Shown one piece after another: positions 1 through 8,525 of a stretch of DNA of 64,000 nucleotides. The notes below the pieces were generated by a model. It was not told where the DNA came from. It ran no database searches and worked only from the letters and a program-made list of their open reading frames with translations. Position 1 is the first letter of the stretch. Each line of letters starts with the position of its first letter. The stretch is from Kutzneria sp. CA-103260 (GTDB lineage: Bacteria > Actinomycetota > Actinomycetes > Mycobacteriales > Pseudonocardiaceae), in the NCBI RefSeq assembly GCF_018263855.1, contig NZ_CP073318.1, positions 8,432,001 to 8,496,000 on the forward strand, read 5' to 3'. A program made the position numbers and the translations under genes.

Positions 1-732
1 GAGCAGAGTGAGCTCGGGGATGTGGTGCCCGATCAGCTCCGCCTCGTCGACCACCAGCGGGGCCAGCCAGCCGGTGGCGATCACGGTGACCGGCCCGTCC
101 TGGTCCAGCGCGGCGATCATCCGGCGGACCAGGCCGTCGACCTGCCCTGAGTAGCCGTAGAGGATGCCGGACTGCAGGCACTCCACGGTGCTCTTGCCGA
201 TCACCGACCGGGGCCGCCGCACGTCCACCCGGCGCAGCTGGGCGCCGCTGGCGGCCAGCGCGTCGATGGAGACCGAGACGCCGGGCAGGAACGCGCCACC
301 GAGGAACTCGCCCTTGGCCGTGGACACGTCGATGTTGGTGACGGTGCCGAAGTCGACGACCACGCAGGCGGTGCCGAACAGGTGGTGCGCGGCCATGGTG
401 TTGACCAGCCGGTCCCCGCCCACCTCCTTCGGGTTGTCCACCAGCAGCGGCACGCCGGTGCGCACCCCCGGCTGCACGACGATCCGCGGCACGTCCCCGT
501 AGTAGCGGGCCAGCATCACCCGCAGCTCCTGGAGCACCGCCGGCACGTTGGACAGCGCGGACACCCCGGTCACCTGGTCGGCGAGCGGGCCGAGCATGCC
601 TCGCATGCCCAGCGCCAGCTCGTCGGCGGTCATCCGCTCGTCGGTGCGCATCCGCCAGTCGTGCACCAGCTCATCGCCCTCGAACAGGCCGAGCGAGATG
701 TTGGTGTTGCCGATGTCGACGCACAGCAGCAC
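1..732 (-). CDS. coaX: Type III pantothenate kinase, cut by the left edge
   Basis: Phosphorylates pantothenate, the first committed step of coenzyme A synthesis, in the cytoplasm. The N-terminus reads VLLCVDIGNTN, the ASKHA-fold phosphate-binding motif of CoaX. Further in are VVDFGTVTN, GGAFLPGV and IGKSTVECLQSG, all typical of type III enzymes, and near the edge VIATGWLAP. I place the start at GTG (730-732), six bases after the panD stop. The 244 codons visible nearly complete a protein usually of about 255-260 residues, so only the extreme C-terminus is missing. It is the last visible gene of a DUF2520-panC-panD-coaX operon, consistent with one pathway. No anomaly is visible. The assignment rests on motifs and context and is secure. 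Confidence 0.95.
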   Translation of the reverse strand, partial: MLLCVDIGNTNISLGLFEGDELVHDWRMRTDERMTADELALGMRGMLGPLADQVTGVSALSNVPAVLQELRVMLARYYGDVPRIVVQPGVRTGVPLLVDNPKEVGGDRLVNTMAAHHLFGTACVVVDFGTVTNIDVSTAKGEFLGGAFLPGVSVSIDALAASGAQLRRVDVRRPRSVIGKSTVECLQSGILYGYSGQVDGLVRRMIAALDQDGPVTVIATGWLAPLVVDEAELIGHHIPELTLL

Positions 733-738
733 GGCGGG

Positions 739-1203
739 CTACGCCTCCGCCTGCAGCAGCGCGTCCAGGCGCGCGGCGTCGGAGGTCTCGGCGTGCGGCT
801 CGGCGCCCGAAGTGAGGCCGAAGCCGGCCGGCGCGTGGGCCGGGTCCTCGCCCCGGTCCAGGATCTTGTTGTCGGCGTCGACGAACACGATCTTCGGCCG
901 GTAGGCGATGGACTCGATCTCGTCCATCACGCCGTAGGAGATCAGGATGACCAGGTCGCCCGGGTGCACCAGGTGCGCGGCGGCGCCGTTGATGCCGATG
1001 ACGCCGCTGCCCCGCTCGCCGGGGATCACGTAGGTCTCCAGCCGGGCGCCGTTGGTGATGTCGACGATGGCCACCTGCTCGCCGGGCAGCAGGTCGGCGG
1101 CCTGCATCAGGTCCTCGTCGATGGTGACCGAGCCGACGTAGTGCAGGTCGGCCTGGGTGACCGTGGCTCTGTGGATCTTGGACTTCAGCATCGTGCGGAA
1201 CAC
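739..1203 (-). CDS. panD: Aspartate 1-decarboxylase
   Basis: Decarboxylates L-aspartate to beta-alanine, which PanC then joins to pantoate. The 154-residue protein starts MFRTMLKSKIHRATVTQADL. It contains the Gly24-Ser25 self-cleavage site (YVGSVTIDE) that generates the pyruvoyl cofactor of this family. Lys9 and Tyr58-type core features look intact, and the GAAAHLVHPGD segment is typical. The start is GTG at 1203; an internal ATG four codons later would also work, but the GTG start keeps Ser25 in its usual numbering. The C-terminal 30 or so residues (from about 115) are a low-complexity tail longer than in enterobacterial PanD. That is common in actinobacteria. It lies 13 bases after panC. 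Confidence 0.96.
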   Translation of the reverse strand: MFRTMLKSKIHRATVTQADLHYVGSVTIDEDLMQAADLLPGEQVAIVDITNGARLETYVIPGERGSGVIGINGAAAHLVHPGDLVILISYGVMDEIESIAYRPKIVFVDADNKILDRGEDPAHAPAGFGLTSGAEPHAETSDAARLDALLQAEA

Positions 1204-1216
1204 GTCCCGCCCCCTC

Positions 1217-2101
1217 TCACTGGCTCACGGCGCCGAGCTGCACCGAAGCGTTGTCGATCAACCGGGTGTCCCCGACCTTGGCGGCGACCAGCAGCCGCGC
1301 GTCCCCGCTGGCCGGCGCGGGGCCGAGGTCGGGCGAACGCAGCTCCAGGTAGAACACGTCTACCCCGTCCTGGGCGGCCAACACGTCGCCGGCCGCCTTG
1401 AGCGCGGCGTCGGCGCCGTCGAAGCCGGCGTGCCGGCCCGCGGCCAGCGCGGCGGACAGCGCCACCGCGGCCTCCCGCTGCTCCGGGGACAGATAGACGT
1501 TGCGCGAGGACAGGGCCAGCCCGTCGGCTTCCCTGATCGTCGGCACGCCCACGACCTGCACGTCGAAGCGCAGCTCGCGGACCATCCGGCGGATCAGCGT
1601 CAACTGCTGGTAGTCCTTCTCGCCGAAGAACGCCATATCCGGCCGGACGATGTTGAACAGCTTGGCCACCACCGTCAGCACGCCGGCGAAGTGGCCCTTG
1701 CGCACCGCGCCCTCCAGCTCGTCGCCGAGCGGCCCGGCCTGCACGGTGATCTGCGGCGTGTCCGGGTACATGTCCTCGACGCCCGGGGTGAACGCCAGGT
1801 CCACGCCCTCGGCGCGCAGCTTGTCCAGGTCGGCCTCCAGCGGCCGCGGGTAGCGGTCGATGTCCTCGTTCGCGCCGAACTGCAGCGGGTTCACGAAGAT
1901 CGACACCACCACCACGGTGCCGGCCAGCCGCTTGGCCCGGCGGATCAGCTCCAGGTGGCCCTCGTGCAGCGCGCCCATGGTCGGCACCAGCACGACCTTG
2001 CGGCCGGCGGTGCGCAGCGCCCGGGTGACCCGGCCCAGCTTCTCCGGGTCGGAGTGCACGGTCAGCTGCCCGGGCGCGTAGTCGGTCCGGGTCAGGTTCA
2101 T
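1217..2101 (-). CDS. panC: Pantoate--beta-alanine ligase
   Basis: ATP-dependent condensation of D-pantoate with beta-alanine to give pantothenate, through a pantoyl-adenylate. The 294-residue protein shows the nucleotidyltransferase HIGH-type motif in MGALHEGHL (residues 42-50), FVNPLQF, GEKDYQQL and SSRNVYLS, in the usual order. Length fits the family (about 280-310). The start ATG at 2101 overlaps the TGA of the upstream DUF2520 gene (ATGA), so the two are translationally coupled. It sits directly before panD and coaX. A much longer open frame continues upstream of this ATG, but that part only mirrors the DUF2520 gene in another frame. Confidence 0.97.
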   Translation of the reverse strand: MNLTRTDYAPGQLTVHSDPEKLGRVTRALRTAGRKVVLVPTMGALHEGHLELIRRAKRLAGTVVVVSIFVNPLQFGANEDIDRYPRPLEADLDKLRAEGVDLAFTPGVEDMYPDTPQITVQAGPLGDELEGAVRKGHFAGVLTVVAKLFNIVRPDMAFFGEKDYQQLTLIRRMVRELRFDVQVVGVPTIREADGLALSSRNVYLSPEQREAAVALSAALAAGRHAGFDGADAALKAAGDVLAAQDGVDVFYLELRSPDLGPAPASGDARLLVAAKVGDTRLIDNASVQLGAVSQ

Positions 2102-2991
2102 CTCTCGGTCTCCTCGTCGAGCACGGAAAGGATCTCGGGCACGGCGTCCGCGCGCAGCACCCCGGCGTCGGCCGCCCGGCGCGCGGCGCGGCGGGCCAGC
2201 GCCAGATAGGCCGGCAGCGCGTCGGGCGAGGCCTCGCGCAGCACGGTGACGTGCTTGCGGACCGTGCCGACGTCGCCGCGGGCGACGGGCCCGGTGAGCG
2301 CGCGGTCGCCGTGCCGCAGCGCGTTGTCCAGCGCCGCCGACAACAGCGGGCTGATCACCCGCTCCGCCGGCTCGATGCCGGCGTTGCGCAGCAGGTCGAC
2401 GCATTCGGTCACCAGCGTGGCCAGGTGGTTGGCACCGTGGGTGAGGGCGGCGTGATAGAGCGGGCGGACCGCTTCCGGCACTCGCACCGGCTCCGCGCCC
2501 ATCTCGACCACCAGCGCCTCGCCCACGCTCCAGCCGGCCGAGTCGTCCTCGCCGGCCGTGACACCGACGCAGCAGGCGACAACCCGGTGCAGGTCCTCGG
2601 CGCGGCCGGTGAACGTCATCGCCGGGTGCAGCGCCAGCGGCAGCACCCCGATCTCCGCCGCGGGCGCGAGCACGTCCACGCCGTGCGCGCCGGAGGTGTG
2701 CACGACGATCTGGCCCGGGCGCAACGACCCCGTCGCCACCAGGCCACGGACCAGGCCGCCCAAGGCGTCGTCCGGCACCGCCAGCAGCACCAGATCGGCG
2801 CGCGCCGCCACCTCGTCCGGCGGCAGCAGCGGCACGTCCGGCAGCAGCTCCTCGGCTCGTCGGACCGAGGCCTTGGACACGCCGGACGCCGCGACGACGA
2901 CGTGGCCCGCACGGGCCAGCGCGGCGCCGAGGACCGCACCGACGCGGCCGGCGGACACCACGCCCACGGCGAGTCGGGCAGGGCGAGTCAT
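2098..2991 (-). CDS. Rossmann-like/DUF2520 oxidoreductase of the pantothenate operon
   Basis: A 297-residue protein with an N-terminal Rossmann fold and a helical DUF2520 C-terminal half, the architecture of 6-phosphogluconate-dehydrogenase-like NADP reductases. The dinucleotide-binding stretch is VVSAGRVGAVLGAAL (about residues 11-25), a slightly degenerate GxGxxG. LLAVPDDAL (about 69-77) and HPAMTF (about 122-127) follow. Homologues sit beside panC in mycobacteria and relatives. Sequence shows a probable NAD(P) enzyme. From family knowledge, a distinct ketopantoate reductase class (PanG) has been described in pantothenate operons and I believe it is related to this domain. The operon position makes ketopantoate reduction a sensible inference, but it is not proven here. 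It is the first gene of the operon; the promoter should lie in 2992-3134. Confidence 0.85.
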   Translation of the reverse strand: MTRPARLAVGVVSAGRVGAVLGAALARAGHVVVAASGVSKASVRRAEELLPDVPLLPPDEVAARADLVLLAVPDDALGGLVRGLVATGSLRPGQIVVHTSGAHGVDVLAPAAEIGVLPLALHPAMTFTGRAEDLHRVVACCVGVTAGEDDSAGWSVGEALVVEMGAEPVRVPEAVRPLYHAALTHGANHLATLVTECVDLLRNAGIEPAERVISPLLSAALDNALRHGDRALTGPVARGDVGTVRKHVTVLREASPDALPAYLALARRAARRAADAGVLRADAVPEILSVLDEETER

Positions 2992-3134
2992 GGTGGTTGA
3001 AGCTCCCTTGTGGCTGTTCCAGGCCCGATCGAACGTCGGGTACCGGACCGGACGAGGCTAACCGGACTCTTCGATTCAGCCCGGCGACCCGTGACAAGTT
3101 TCACGGGTGCCGCCGTCCCGGCCGAGACCGGGTG

Positions 3135-4325
3135 TCACTGCTGGCGTCGGTCCAGGTGGTGCCGGGTGGCCGGCAGCGCGTCCGGCGCGTTCACGGCCTC
3201 TCGCCGCGCGGTCAGCATCGTCTCCAGCAAGCGCCGCTGGCGGGCGTCAGCGTCCGAACCGGCGGTGCCGTGCTCCACCGCGTCGCGCAGGAACGCCAGT
3301 TCCGTCGCGGCCGTCTGGTACGAGTGCACGGCCCTGGCGGCATGGCTGCCGGCCCGCCTGCGCACGGCCGTCCGCCAGCCCCGCCGGCCGGTCAGGCTGG
3401 ACAGCAGCGACACCTCGCTGTCGGCGATCCAGCCGGCCGCCGCCATGCCCGGCAGCTGTGCGGCCACCACCCGCTGCTCCCGCCGCCGCTGCCAGACCAC
3501 CAGCGCCGCCATCCCGCCCAGGATCGGCAGGATCACCAGGAAGTAGACGATCAGGAACGTGTCCGCGCCGCCGAGCGTGGCCGAGGAGTTCCACAGCGAG
3601 TGCAGCAGCACCGCGCACAGGTAGCCGAGCAGCGGCGCGAGCACCCGTACCCGGGAGCTGTTGCTACGGGCCGAGAGGCCGATCCCAATGCCGGTCATCG
3701 ACGTGAACAGCGGATGTGTGAACGGGGCCAGCACGCCGCGCAGGATGAACGCCGCGACCACGCCGCTGGTCGCGCTGCCGAAGCCGTAGGTCACGAAGGC
3801 GCGGCCGAAGTACTCGATGTTCTCGGTGAAGGCGAAGCCGGTCGCGACAAAACCCGCGTAGACGATGCCGTCGACCAGGCCGTCGAACTCCTGCCGCCGC
3901 CAGACCAGCAGGCCCACCAGGAAGATGCCCTTGGCCGCCTCCTCGGCGATCGGCGCCGAGATGGTGGCGGCCACAGTGTTGCCGCCGCCGTGCCCGAACG
4001 CGAGATCGCCGAGCGCCTCCGCGGTGCTGTTGATCACCAGCGCGCAGATCGTCGCCCCACAGGCGCCCCAGGCGAAGGCCAGCCACAGCAGCCGGGCCGG
4101 CTCGGGCTCCCATCTGTCGATCCACAGGAACACGGCCACCACCGGGCCGACCGGCAGGAGCGCGGCGGCCGCGCCGACCGCCACTCCCAGCGGGCCCACC
4201 TTGCCCACTCCCAGTCCCAGCAGGACAAGTGCGGCCAGACCGAGGGCGACCAGTCCGACCACCGGGGCCAGCACTGTCCGGGTCCGTGGCGCTGCTGTCG
4301 TCACGGGGATGAACGATAGGGCCAT
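3135..4325 (-). CDS. PrsW family intramembrane metalloprotease
   Basis: A polytopic membrane protein of 396 residues with the PrsW signature set: APIAEEAAKG, FAFTENIEYF, HPLFTSM and HSLWN. In Bacillus, PrsW cleaves an anti-sigma factor within the membrane; the substrate here is unknown. Eight or so hydrophobic segments fill residues 15-270. A soluble, charged C-terminal tail of about 110 residues follows. I choose the ATG at 4325 (MALSFIP). A start seven codons earlier is open but would run almost to the divergent methyltransferase start at 4338. It has its own transcription unit, head-to-head with the MidA-like gene and upstream of the pantothenate operon on the same strand. Confidence 0.88.
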   Translation of the reverse strand: MALSFIPVTTAAPRTRTVLAPVVGLVALGLAALVLLGLGVGKVGPLGVAVGAAAALLPVGPVVAVFLWIDRWEPEPARLLWLAFAWGACGATICALVINSTAEALGDLAFGHGGGNTVAATISAPIAEEAAKGIFLVGLLVWRRQEFDGLVDGIVYAGFVATGFAFTENIEYFGRAFVTYGFGSATSGVVAAFILRGVLAPFTHPLFTSMTGIGIGLSARSNSSRVRVLAPLLGYLCAVLLHSLWNSSATLGGADTFLIVYFLVILPILGGMAALVVWQRRREQRVVAAQLPGMAAAGWIADSEVSLLSSLTGRRGWRTAVRRRAGSHAARAVHSYQTAATELAFLRDAVEHGTAGSDADARQRRLLETMLTARREAVNAPDALPATRHHLDRRQQ

Positions 4326-4337
4326 GGAGTTGACGTG

Positions 4338-5297
4338 ATGGCACACCCCGACTGGCAGGAGGCCTGGCGGGCAGCCCTCTACGGACCTCTGGGCTTCTTC
4401 GCCCGCGGGTCACGGCCGGCCGACCACTTCCGCACTTCCCCGTTGGTCGGCCCGGAGCTGGCCGAGGCCGTGGTCGAACTGCTGGACCGGGTGGATGTGG
4501 CCTTGGACCGGCCGAATCCGCTGGACTTCGTGGATGTCGGGGCCGGCGGCGGGGAGCTGGCCGCGCAGGTTTTCGCGCTGGGCAAGCGCTTCCGGGGCCG
4601 GTTGCGGGTGCGGGCGGTGGAGTTGGTCCGGCCGTCGCTGCCGGCCGGCGTGGAATGGTCACGGGAACTGCCCGATCAGGTGACGGGCTTGGTCATCGCC
4701 CACGAGTGGCTGGACTCGCTGCCGTGCCAGGTCGTGCAGATGCACGAGAACCGGGTGCGCGAGGTGCATGTGTCGCCAGATGGCACGGAATCGCTGGGGT
4801 CGGTGGTGTCCTCGCAGTGGCTCGACGCGTGGTGGCCGCTGTCGGTCGAGGGGCAACGAGCGGAGATCGGTGCCACGCGCGATGCCGCATGGGCGGACTT
4901 GGTGGCACGAGTCGCAGCGGGGGCCGCCTTGGCTGTCGACTACGGCCACTTCGCCGCGGCACGGCCGTTCGCTGGCACGTTGACCGGATACCGCGCCGGC
5001 CGGCAGGTGACTCCCGTGCCAGATGGCAGTTGCGACATCACCGCCCACGTCGCATGGGACGCCGTCGCCGCCGCGACCGGGCCGTGCGAGCTGCTGACGC
5101 AGCGGGAAGCGTTGGCAGCGCTGGGAATCGCCAATGCGCCGCCGGCCGCCGGGCTCGCCGCGCAGGATCCGCTGGGCTGGCTCGCCGGGGCCGGCCGGGC
5201 GAGCCGGGTCGCCGAGCTGCGCGATCCCGCCGGCCTCGGCGGCTTCCACTGGCTGCTCTGTCCCCGATCAGCGCCGATCAGGCTCGTGCGAGCATGA
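4338..5297 (+). CDS. MidA/NDUFAF7-family SAM-dependent methyltransferase
   Basis: A 319-residue protein of the COG1565 class. It has the SAM-binding glycine motif DVGAGGGELA, then HEWLDSLP, VDYGH and GSCDITAHV, which are the family signatures. Mitochondrial NDUFAF7 methylates an arginine of NDUFS2, the 49-kDa (NuoD-type) subunit of complex I, and is needed for assembly. Strikingly, the next gene here, overlapping by ATGA, encodes a NuoD-like protein. That supports a dedicated protein-arginine methyltransferase acting on its neighbour; this is inference from the two genes. The start can be GTG 4335 or ATG 4338; both give the same protein apart from one residue. The upstream neighbour (PrsW) is divergent with only a 12-base gap, so promoters overlap. 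Confidence 0.88.
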   Translation: MAHPDWQEAWRAALYGPLGFFARGSRPADHFRTSPLVGPELAEAVVELLDRVDVALDRPNPLDFVDVGAGGGELAAQVFALGKRFRGRLRVRAVELVRPSLPAGVEWSRELPDQVTGLVIAHEWLDSLPCQVVQMHENRVREVHVSPDGTESLGSVVSSQWLDAWWPLSVEGQRAEIGATRDAAWADLVARVAAGAALAVDYGHFAAARPFAGTLTGYRAGRQVTPVPDGSCDITAHVAWDAVAAATGPCELLTQREALAALGIANAPPAAGLAAQDPLGWLAGAGRASRVAELRDPAGLGGFHWLLCPRSAPIRLVRA

Positions 5298-6433
5298 CAC
5301 CCGTGCAGATCACCGTCGGCGTCGGCGCGGGCGCCAAGTACTTGGGCGTCGACCACGTCATCGACCTCGGCCCGCTGCACCCGTCGGCACACGGCGCGTA
5401 CCGGCTGCGGCTGGTCGTCGAGGACGATGTCGTCACCGAGGCCGAGCCGCTGGTCGGGCACCTGCACCGTGGCGCGGAGAAGCTGTTCGAGGTCCGTGAC
5501 TACCGGCAGGTCCTCACCCTGGCCAACCGGCACGACTGGCTCGCCGCCTTCTGCAACGAGCTCACCGTCGCGCTGGCGGTGGAGCGGATGACCGGCATGG
5601 ACGTGCCGCCGCGAGCCGTTCGGTTGCGAATGATCCTGTGCGAGCTGAACCGGATGCTGGCCCATCTGGTGTTCCTCGCACCGCTGACCCGCCAGCTCAC
5701 CGGCGAGCCGACCGCCGGCACCACCGCCGCCCTGCGCGGGCGCGAGGCCGTGCAGGCCGTGATGGAACAGGCCTCCGGCGGCCGGATCCACTTCATGGCC
5801 AACCGGATCGGCGGGCTGCGCGAGGACATGCCCGCCACCTGGCTCCCGAACGTTCGGGCCCTGCTGGTCTCGCTGTCCGAGCTGCTGCCGGCGATCCGCT
5901 CGACCACTGTGGACGACGACGCCTTCCGCGCCCGGCACACCGGACTTGGCGTGCTGTCCCGGGACGACGCCCTGGCGTTGGGCGTCACCGGCCCCACCGG
6001 CCGGGCCAGCGGCGTCGACGTCGACCTCCGTCGCGACGGCGAACACCTTGCGTACCAAGACTTTCAGCCGGTTCTGGGCACCACTGGCGATGCGCTGGCC
6101 CGGGTCGACTGCGTCGTCGGCGAGATCGAGCTGTCGCTGCGGCTCATCGCGTCCACCCTCGACGACCTGCCGTCCGGGCCGGTCAACCTGCGGCTGCCCA
6201 AGGCGGTCAAGGCCCCCGAGGGCTCCGTCTACGTGTGGACCGAGGCCCCGCTCGGCATCTCCGGCGTACACCTGGCCTCACGCGGCGAGAAAACCCCGTG
6301 GCGGCTCAAGCTGCGCACCCCGTCGTTCAACAACGTGCAGGCCCTGTCCGCGCTGCTGCCCGCCACCCCCGTCGCCGACCTGCCCGCGGTGCTCGGTTCG
6401 TTCGCCGTCGTGGTCGGCGACATCGACAAGTGA
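5294..6433 (+). CDS. Solitary NuoD-like (complex I 49-kDa type) protein
   Basis: A 379-residue protein of the NuoD/NiFe-hydrogenase large-subunit superfamily, shorter than the usual 430-440 residue NuoD. The N-terminal quinone-cavity motif GPLHPSAHG (about 26-34) and HRGAEK (58-63) are clear. PSFNNVQ near residue 333 matches the C-terminal family block. No CxxC nickel-ligand pairs are seen, so it is not a hydrogenase. No other nuo gene lies nearby, so it is not part of a standard nuo operon. The tyrosine expected in the RMDY block of NuoD is replaced (RHDW, Trp82). The start ATG overlaps the MidA-like stop. It could be an alternate complex I subunit or a repurposed oxidoreductase subunit; electron partners are unknown. 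Confidence 0.85.
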   Translation: MTPVQITVGVGAGAKYLGVDHVIDLGPLHPSAHGAYRLRLVVEDDVVTEAEPLVGHLHRGAEKLFEVRDYRQVLTLANRHDWLAAFCNELTVALAVERMTGMDVPPRAVRLRMILCELNRMLAHLVFLAPLTRQLTGEPTAGTTAALRGREAVQAVMEQASGGRIHFMANRIGGLREDMPATWLPNVRALLVSLSELLPAIRSTTVDDDAFRARHTGLGVLSRDDALALGVTGPTGRASGVDVDLRRDGEHLAYQDFQPVLGTTGDALARVDCVVGEIELSLRLIASTLDDLPSGPVNLRLPKAVKAPEGSVYVWTEAPLGISGVHLASRGEKTPWRLKLRTPSFNNVQALSALLPATPVADLPAVLGSFAVVVGDIDK

Positions 6434-7999
6434 CTAATCGTCGGCGCGACGGCGACGGCGGCCGCGGGGCTCTTCCTGGCCCAGGGACGCCAGCAGCTCG
6501 CTGACCGACTTGCCGGCGGCGTGCGCACCGGTGTCGACGGCTGGGGGCGCGGGGGCGGCCGGCGGAGGCGGCGGGGCGGCCGGGGCCGGCGGCGGAGTGA
6601 CGGCCGGCCCGGTGCGCACCGGGATCGGCAGCTCCAGCGAGTTCGGCACCCAGTCCCCGAGCTCCGGATCCCACACCGGACCGTCCACGGCGGGATCGGC
6701 CGGCGGTGCCGCGGCGGCTGCGTGCTGCTTCGGAGCCGGCTCCGGTTCAGGGCGACGCCGGCGACCGGTGGTTTCCGGCGCGACGGCGGCGTCGGCCTCA
6801 GGACGCCGACGGCGGCCGGACGTCTCGGCCGGGCGCGGCGCCTCGGGCTGGCGGGCGGCGGGCGGCTGCTTCATCTCCGGGTTGAGGCGCATCGCCATCG
6901 TCTGCTCGGTCCGCTGCGCCGGCTGTGAACGCTGCTCGGGCTGGCGGGGCTCGGGGCGACGCGGCTCACGGGGCTCCGGAGCGCGCGACGGCTGCGCCAT
7001 GGGCTGAGACAGGGGCTGGGACATCGCCTGCGAGACGGGCTGGACCGGCTCCGGCGGGCGCACCCGCGCGCCGACCACGTTGGGGATGCCGGTCGGCCGG
7101 GCCTCCGGCTTGCGCGGCTCGGGCTGCCGGGGCTCGGGCCGCCGCTCGGCCGGGCGTGTCTCGCCCGGCTTTGCCGCGCCGGGACGGCTGACGAACTGGG
7201 TGGCGGCCGGCTGCGCCGGGCGCTGCGGCTCGCGCCGCGGCGGCGTCGCCGGGCGGCTCAACGCGTCGGTCTGCGCGGTCCGCACCGGTTGCCGCGCCTG
7301 CTCCGGGCGGCTCGGCTCCGGCCGGCGCGACGCCTGGTCCTTGCGCGGCAGCTCGTGGGCGATCCGCTCGATCATCTCGGTCGGCAGCGCAGATTTGTCG
7401 GCCGGCGCTTCCTTGCGGACCGCCGCCTCCTTGCGCACCGTGCCGACGGTGATCGGCTTGCGCTCCTCCTTGGCGCTGGCGATCAGCCGGTCCTCGCCGA
7501 CGGCCAGCAGCCGCGACTGGTCCGAGAGAGACCGCATCCGCGTCGACTCCGCCCGCAGCGCCACCCGCTCGACCAGCACCTCGCCGCCGAGCAGGGCCTC
7601 CAGGTTCTCCCGCAGCGCCCGCAGCTCGCCGCGCAGCGCGTCCAGGTCCTCCCGGGACTCCTCCTCGACGCGGCGGCGCGTGTCGGCCTCGATCTCCAAC
7701 TCGTACTCGCGCCGGGCGGCGACCTCACGCTCCAGCTCCAGCTCGTACACGGCCTGGAGGTCGGCCACCTCGTCCTCGCTGGCGGCGGCCTCTCTGCGGT
7801 ACTTGACCGCCAGGAACGCGCCCACGAGGGCGGCCCACAGCGCCGCGAGGACGCCAAGGCGCAAGAACCTCGCGTCGTTGCTCAGGACAAGCACGGCGGT
7901 CGCGGCGATGGCCAGGACGAGAACCGCTACCAGGAGTAGCCGACCGTATCCACGGCTGTCACCGCGCTCGCCTTCGGTCAAGCCGCTGCGGCCGGTCAT
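6434..7999 (-). CDS. DUF6779-type membrane protein with long disordered tail
   Basis: A 521-residue protein. Two membrane helices (about 21-39 and 48-65) are followed by a charged coiled coil (about 70-150). After that comes roughly 350 residues of low-complexity sequence rich in Pro, Arg, Glu and Gln, with repeated GRRRRPE-like and EPRQPE-like units, ending RRRRRADD. The N-terminal part matches what is catalogued as DUF6779 in actinobacteria. Function is unknown. The architecture (short anchor, coiled coil, basic disordered cytoplasmic tail) would suit a scaffolding or nucleic-acid/lipid-contacting role, but that is speculation. The stop abuts the convergent NuoD-like stop with no gap, so the two transcripts must terminate within each other. 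Confidence 0.8.
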   Translation of the reverse strand: MTGRSGLTEGERGDSRGYGRLLLVAVLVLAIAATAVLVLSNDARFLRLGVLAALWAALVGAFLAVKYRREAAASEDEVADLQAVYELELEREVAARREYELEIEADTRRRVEEESREDLDALRGELRALRENLEALLGGEVLVERVALRAESTRMRSLSDQSRLLAVGEDRLIASAKEERKPITVGTVRKEAAVRKEAPADKSALPTEMIERIAHELPRKDQASRRPEPSRPEQARQPVRTAQTDALSRPATPPRREPQRPAQPAATQFVSRPGAAKPGETRPAERRPEPRQPEPRKPEARPTGIPNVVGARVRPPEPVQPVSQAMSQPLSQPMAQPSRAPEPREPRRPEPRQPEQRSQPAQRTEQTMAMRLNPEMKQPPAARQPEAPRPAETSGRRRRPEADAAVAPETTGRRRRPEPEPAPKQHAAAAAPPADPAVDGPVWDPELGDWVPNSLELPIPVRTGPAVTPPPAPAAPPPPPAAPAPPAVDTGAHAAGKSVSELLASLGQEEPRGRRRRRADD

Positions 8000-8057
8000 G
8001 GGCTCTACGGTACCGGTCAGTTACCCGAACGAGACCTACCCCAATCCGATTGGCCCC

Positions 8058-8525
8058 TCAACGGAGGCCGACATTGTCATCCTGCTGCGGGGGATCCGGT
8101 GTCTTGCAGCAGTGCTCCAACCACAACGCGGCCGCCACCAGCCCGGCCGAGCCGACCAGTCCGATCAACGCCGTGGTGCGGTCCTCGGTCGCCGCCGGGG
8201 AGGTCGCGGCCAGCGGGACCACCGTCAGCAGCACCCCGGCCCACACCCCGGCCATGAGCGCACCCACCAGCGACGACGCCTTGGCCAGCGCGACCGCCCG
8301 GGCCGCCGTCAGCGGCTGCACCGGCCGCGCGCCCGACTTCCCGGCGATGCGGTTGCGCAGCTGCCAGGCCAGGATCGCCTCCACGATCGCCAGCACGCCG
8401 AAGGTCACGCCGGCTAGCCGCGGCAGCGTCGGCAGGTCCGAATAGGCGAATCGGAGCAGGATCGCCGTGGCCAGACCGGCTACCAGCGCAACACCGATGA
8501 GATCCCGGATTTTCGTGAACTTCAT
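8058..8525 (-). CDS. DUF3180 membrane protein
   Basis: A 155-residue protein with about four hydrophobic segments, starting MKFTKIRDLIGVALVAGL. Proteins of this family follow folK throughout the actinobacteria and have no established function. The start ATG at 8525 shares one base with the folK stop (TGATG), showing translational coupling to the folate genes. The family is usually about 150 residues, so it looks complete. The C-terminus is hydrophilic (LEHCCKTPDPPQ) with a Cys pair that could be a lipid or metal contact; nothing else supports that. Confidence 0.86.
   Translation of the reverse strand: MKFTKIRDLIGVALVAGLATAILLRFAYSDLPTLPRLAGVTFGVLAIVEAILAWQLRNRIAGKSGARPVQPLTAARAVALAKASSLVGALMAGVWAGVLLTVVPLAATSPAATEDRTTALIGLVGSAGLVAAALWLEHCCKTPDPPQQDDNVGLR

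Noticed and set aside
1217..3097. A single long fusion of panC with an upstream domain
   Set aside because: The N-terminal part is the DUF2520 gene read in the wrong frame; panC has its own ATG with an ATGA overlap.
5294..6433. A NiFe-hydrogenase large subunit
   Set aside because: The paired CxxC nickel ligands at both ends are missing and no small subunit or maturation gene is near.
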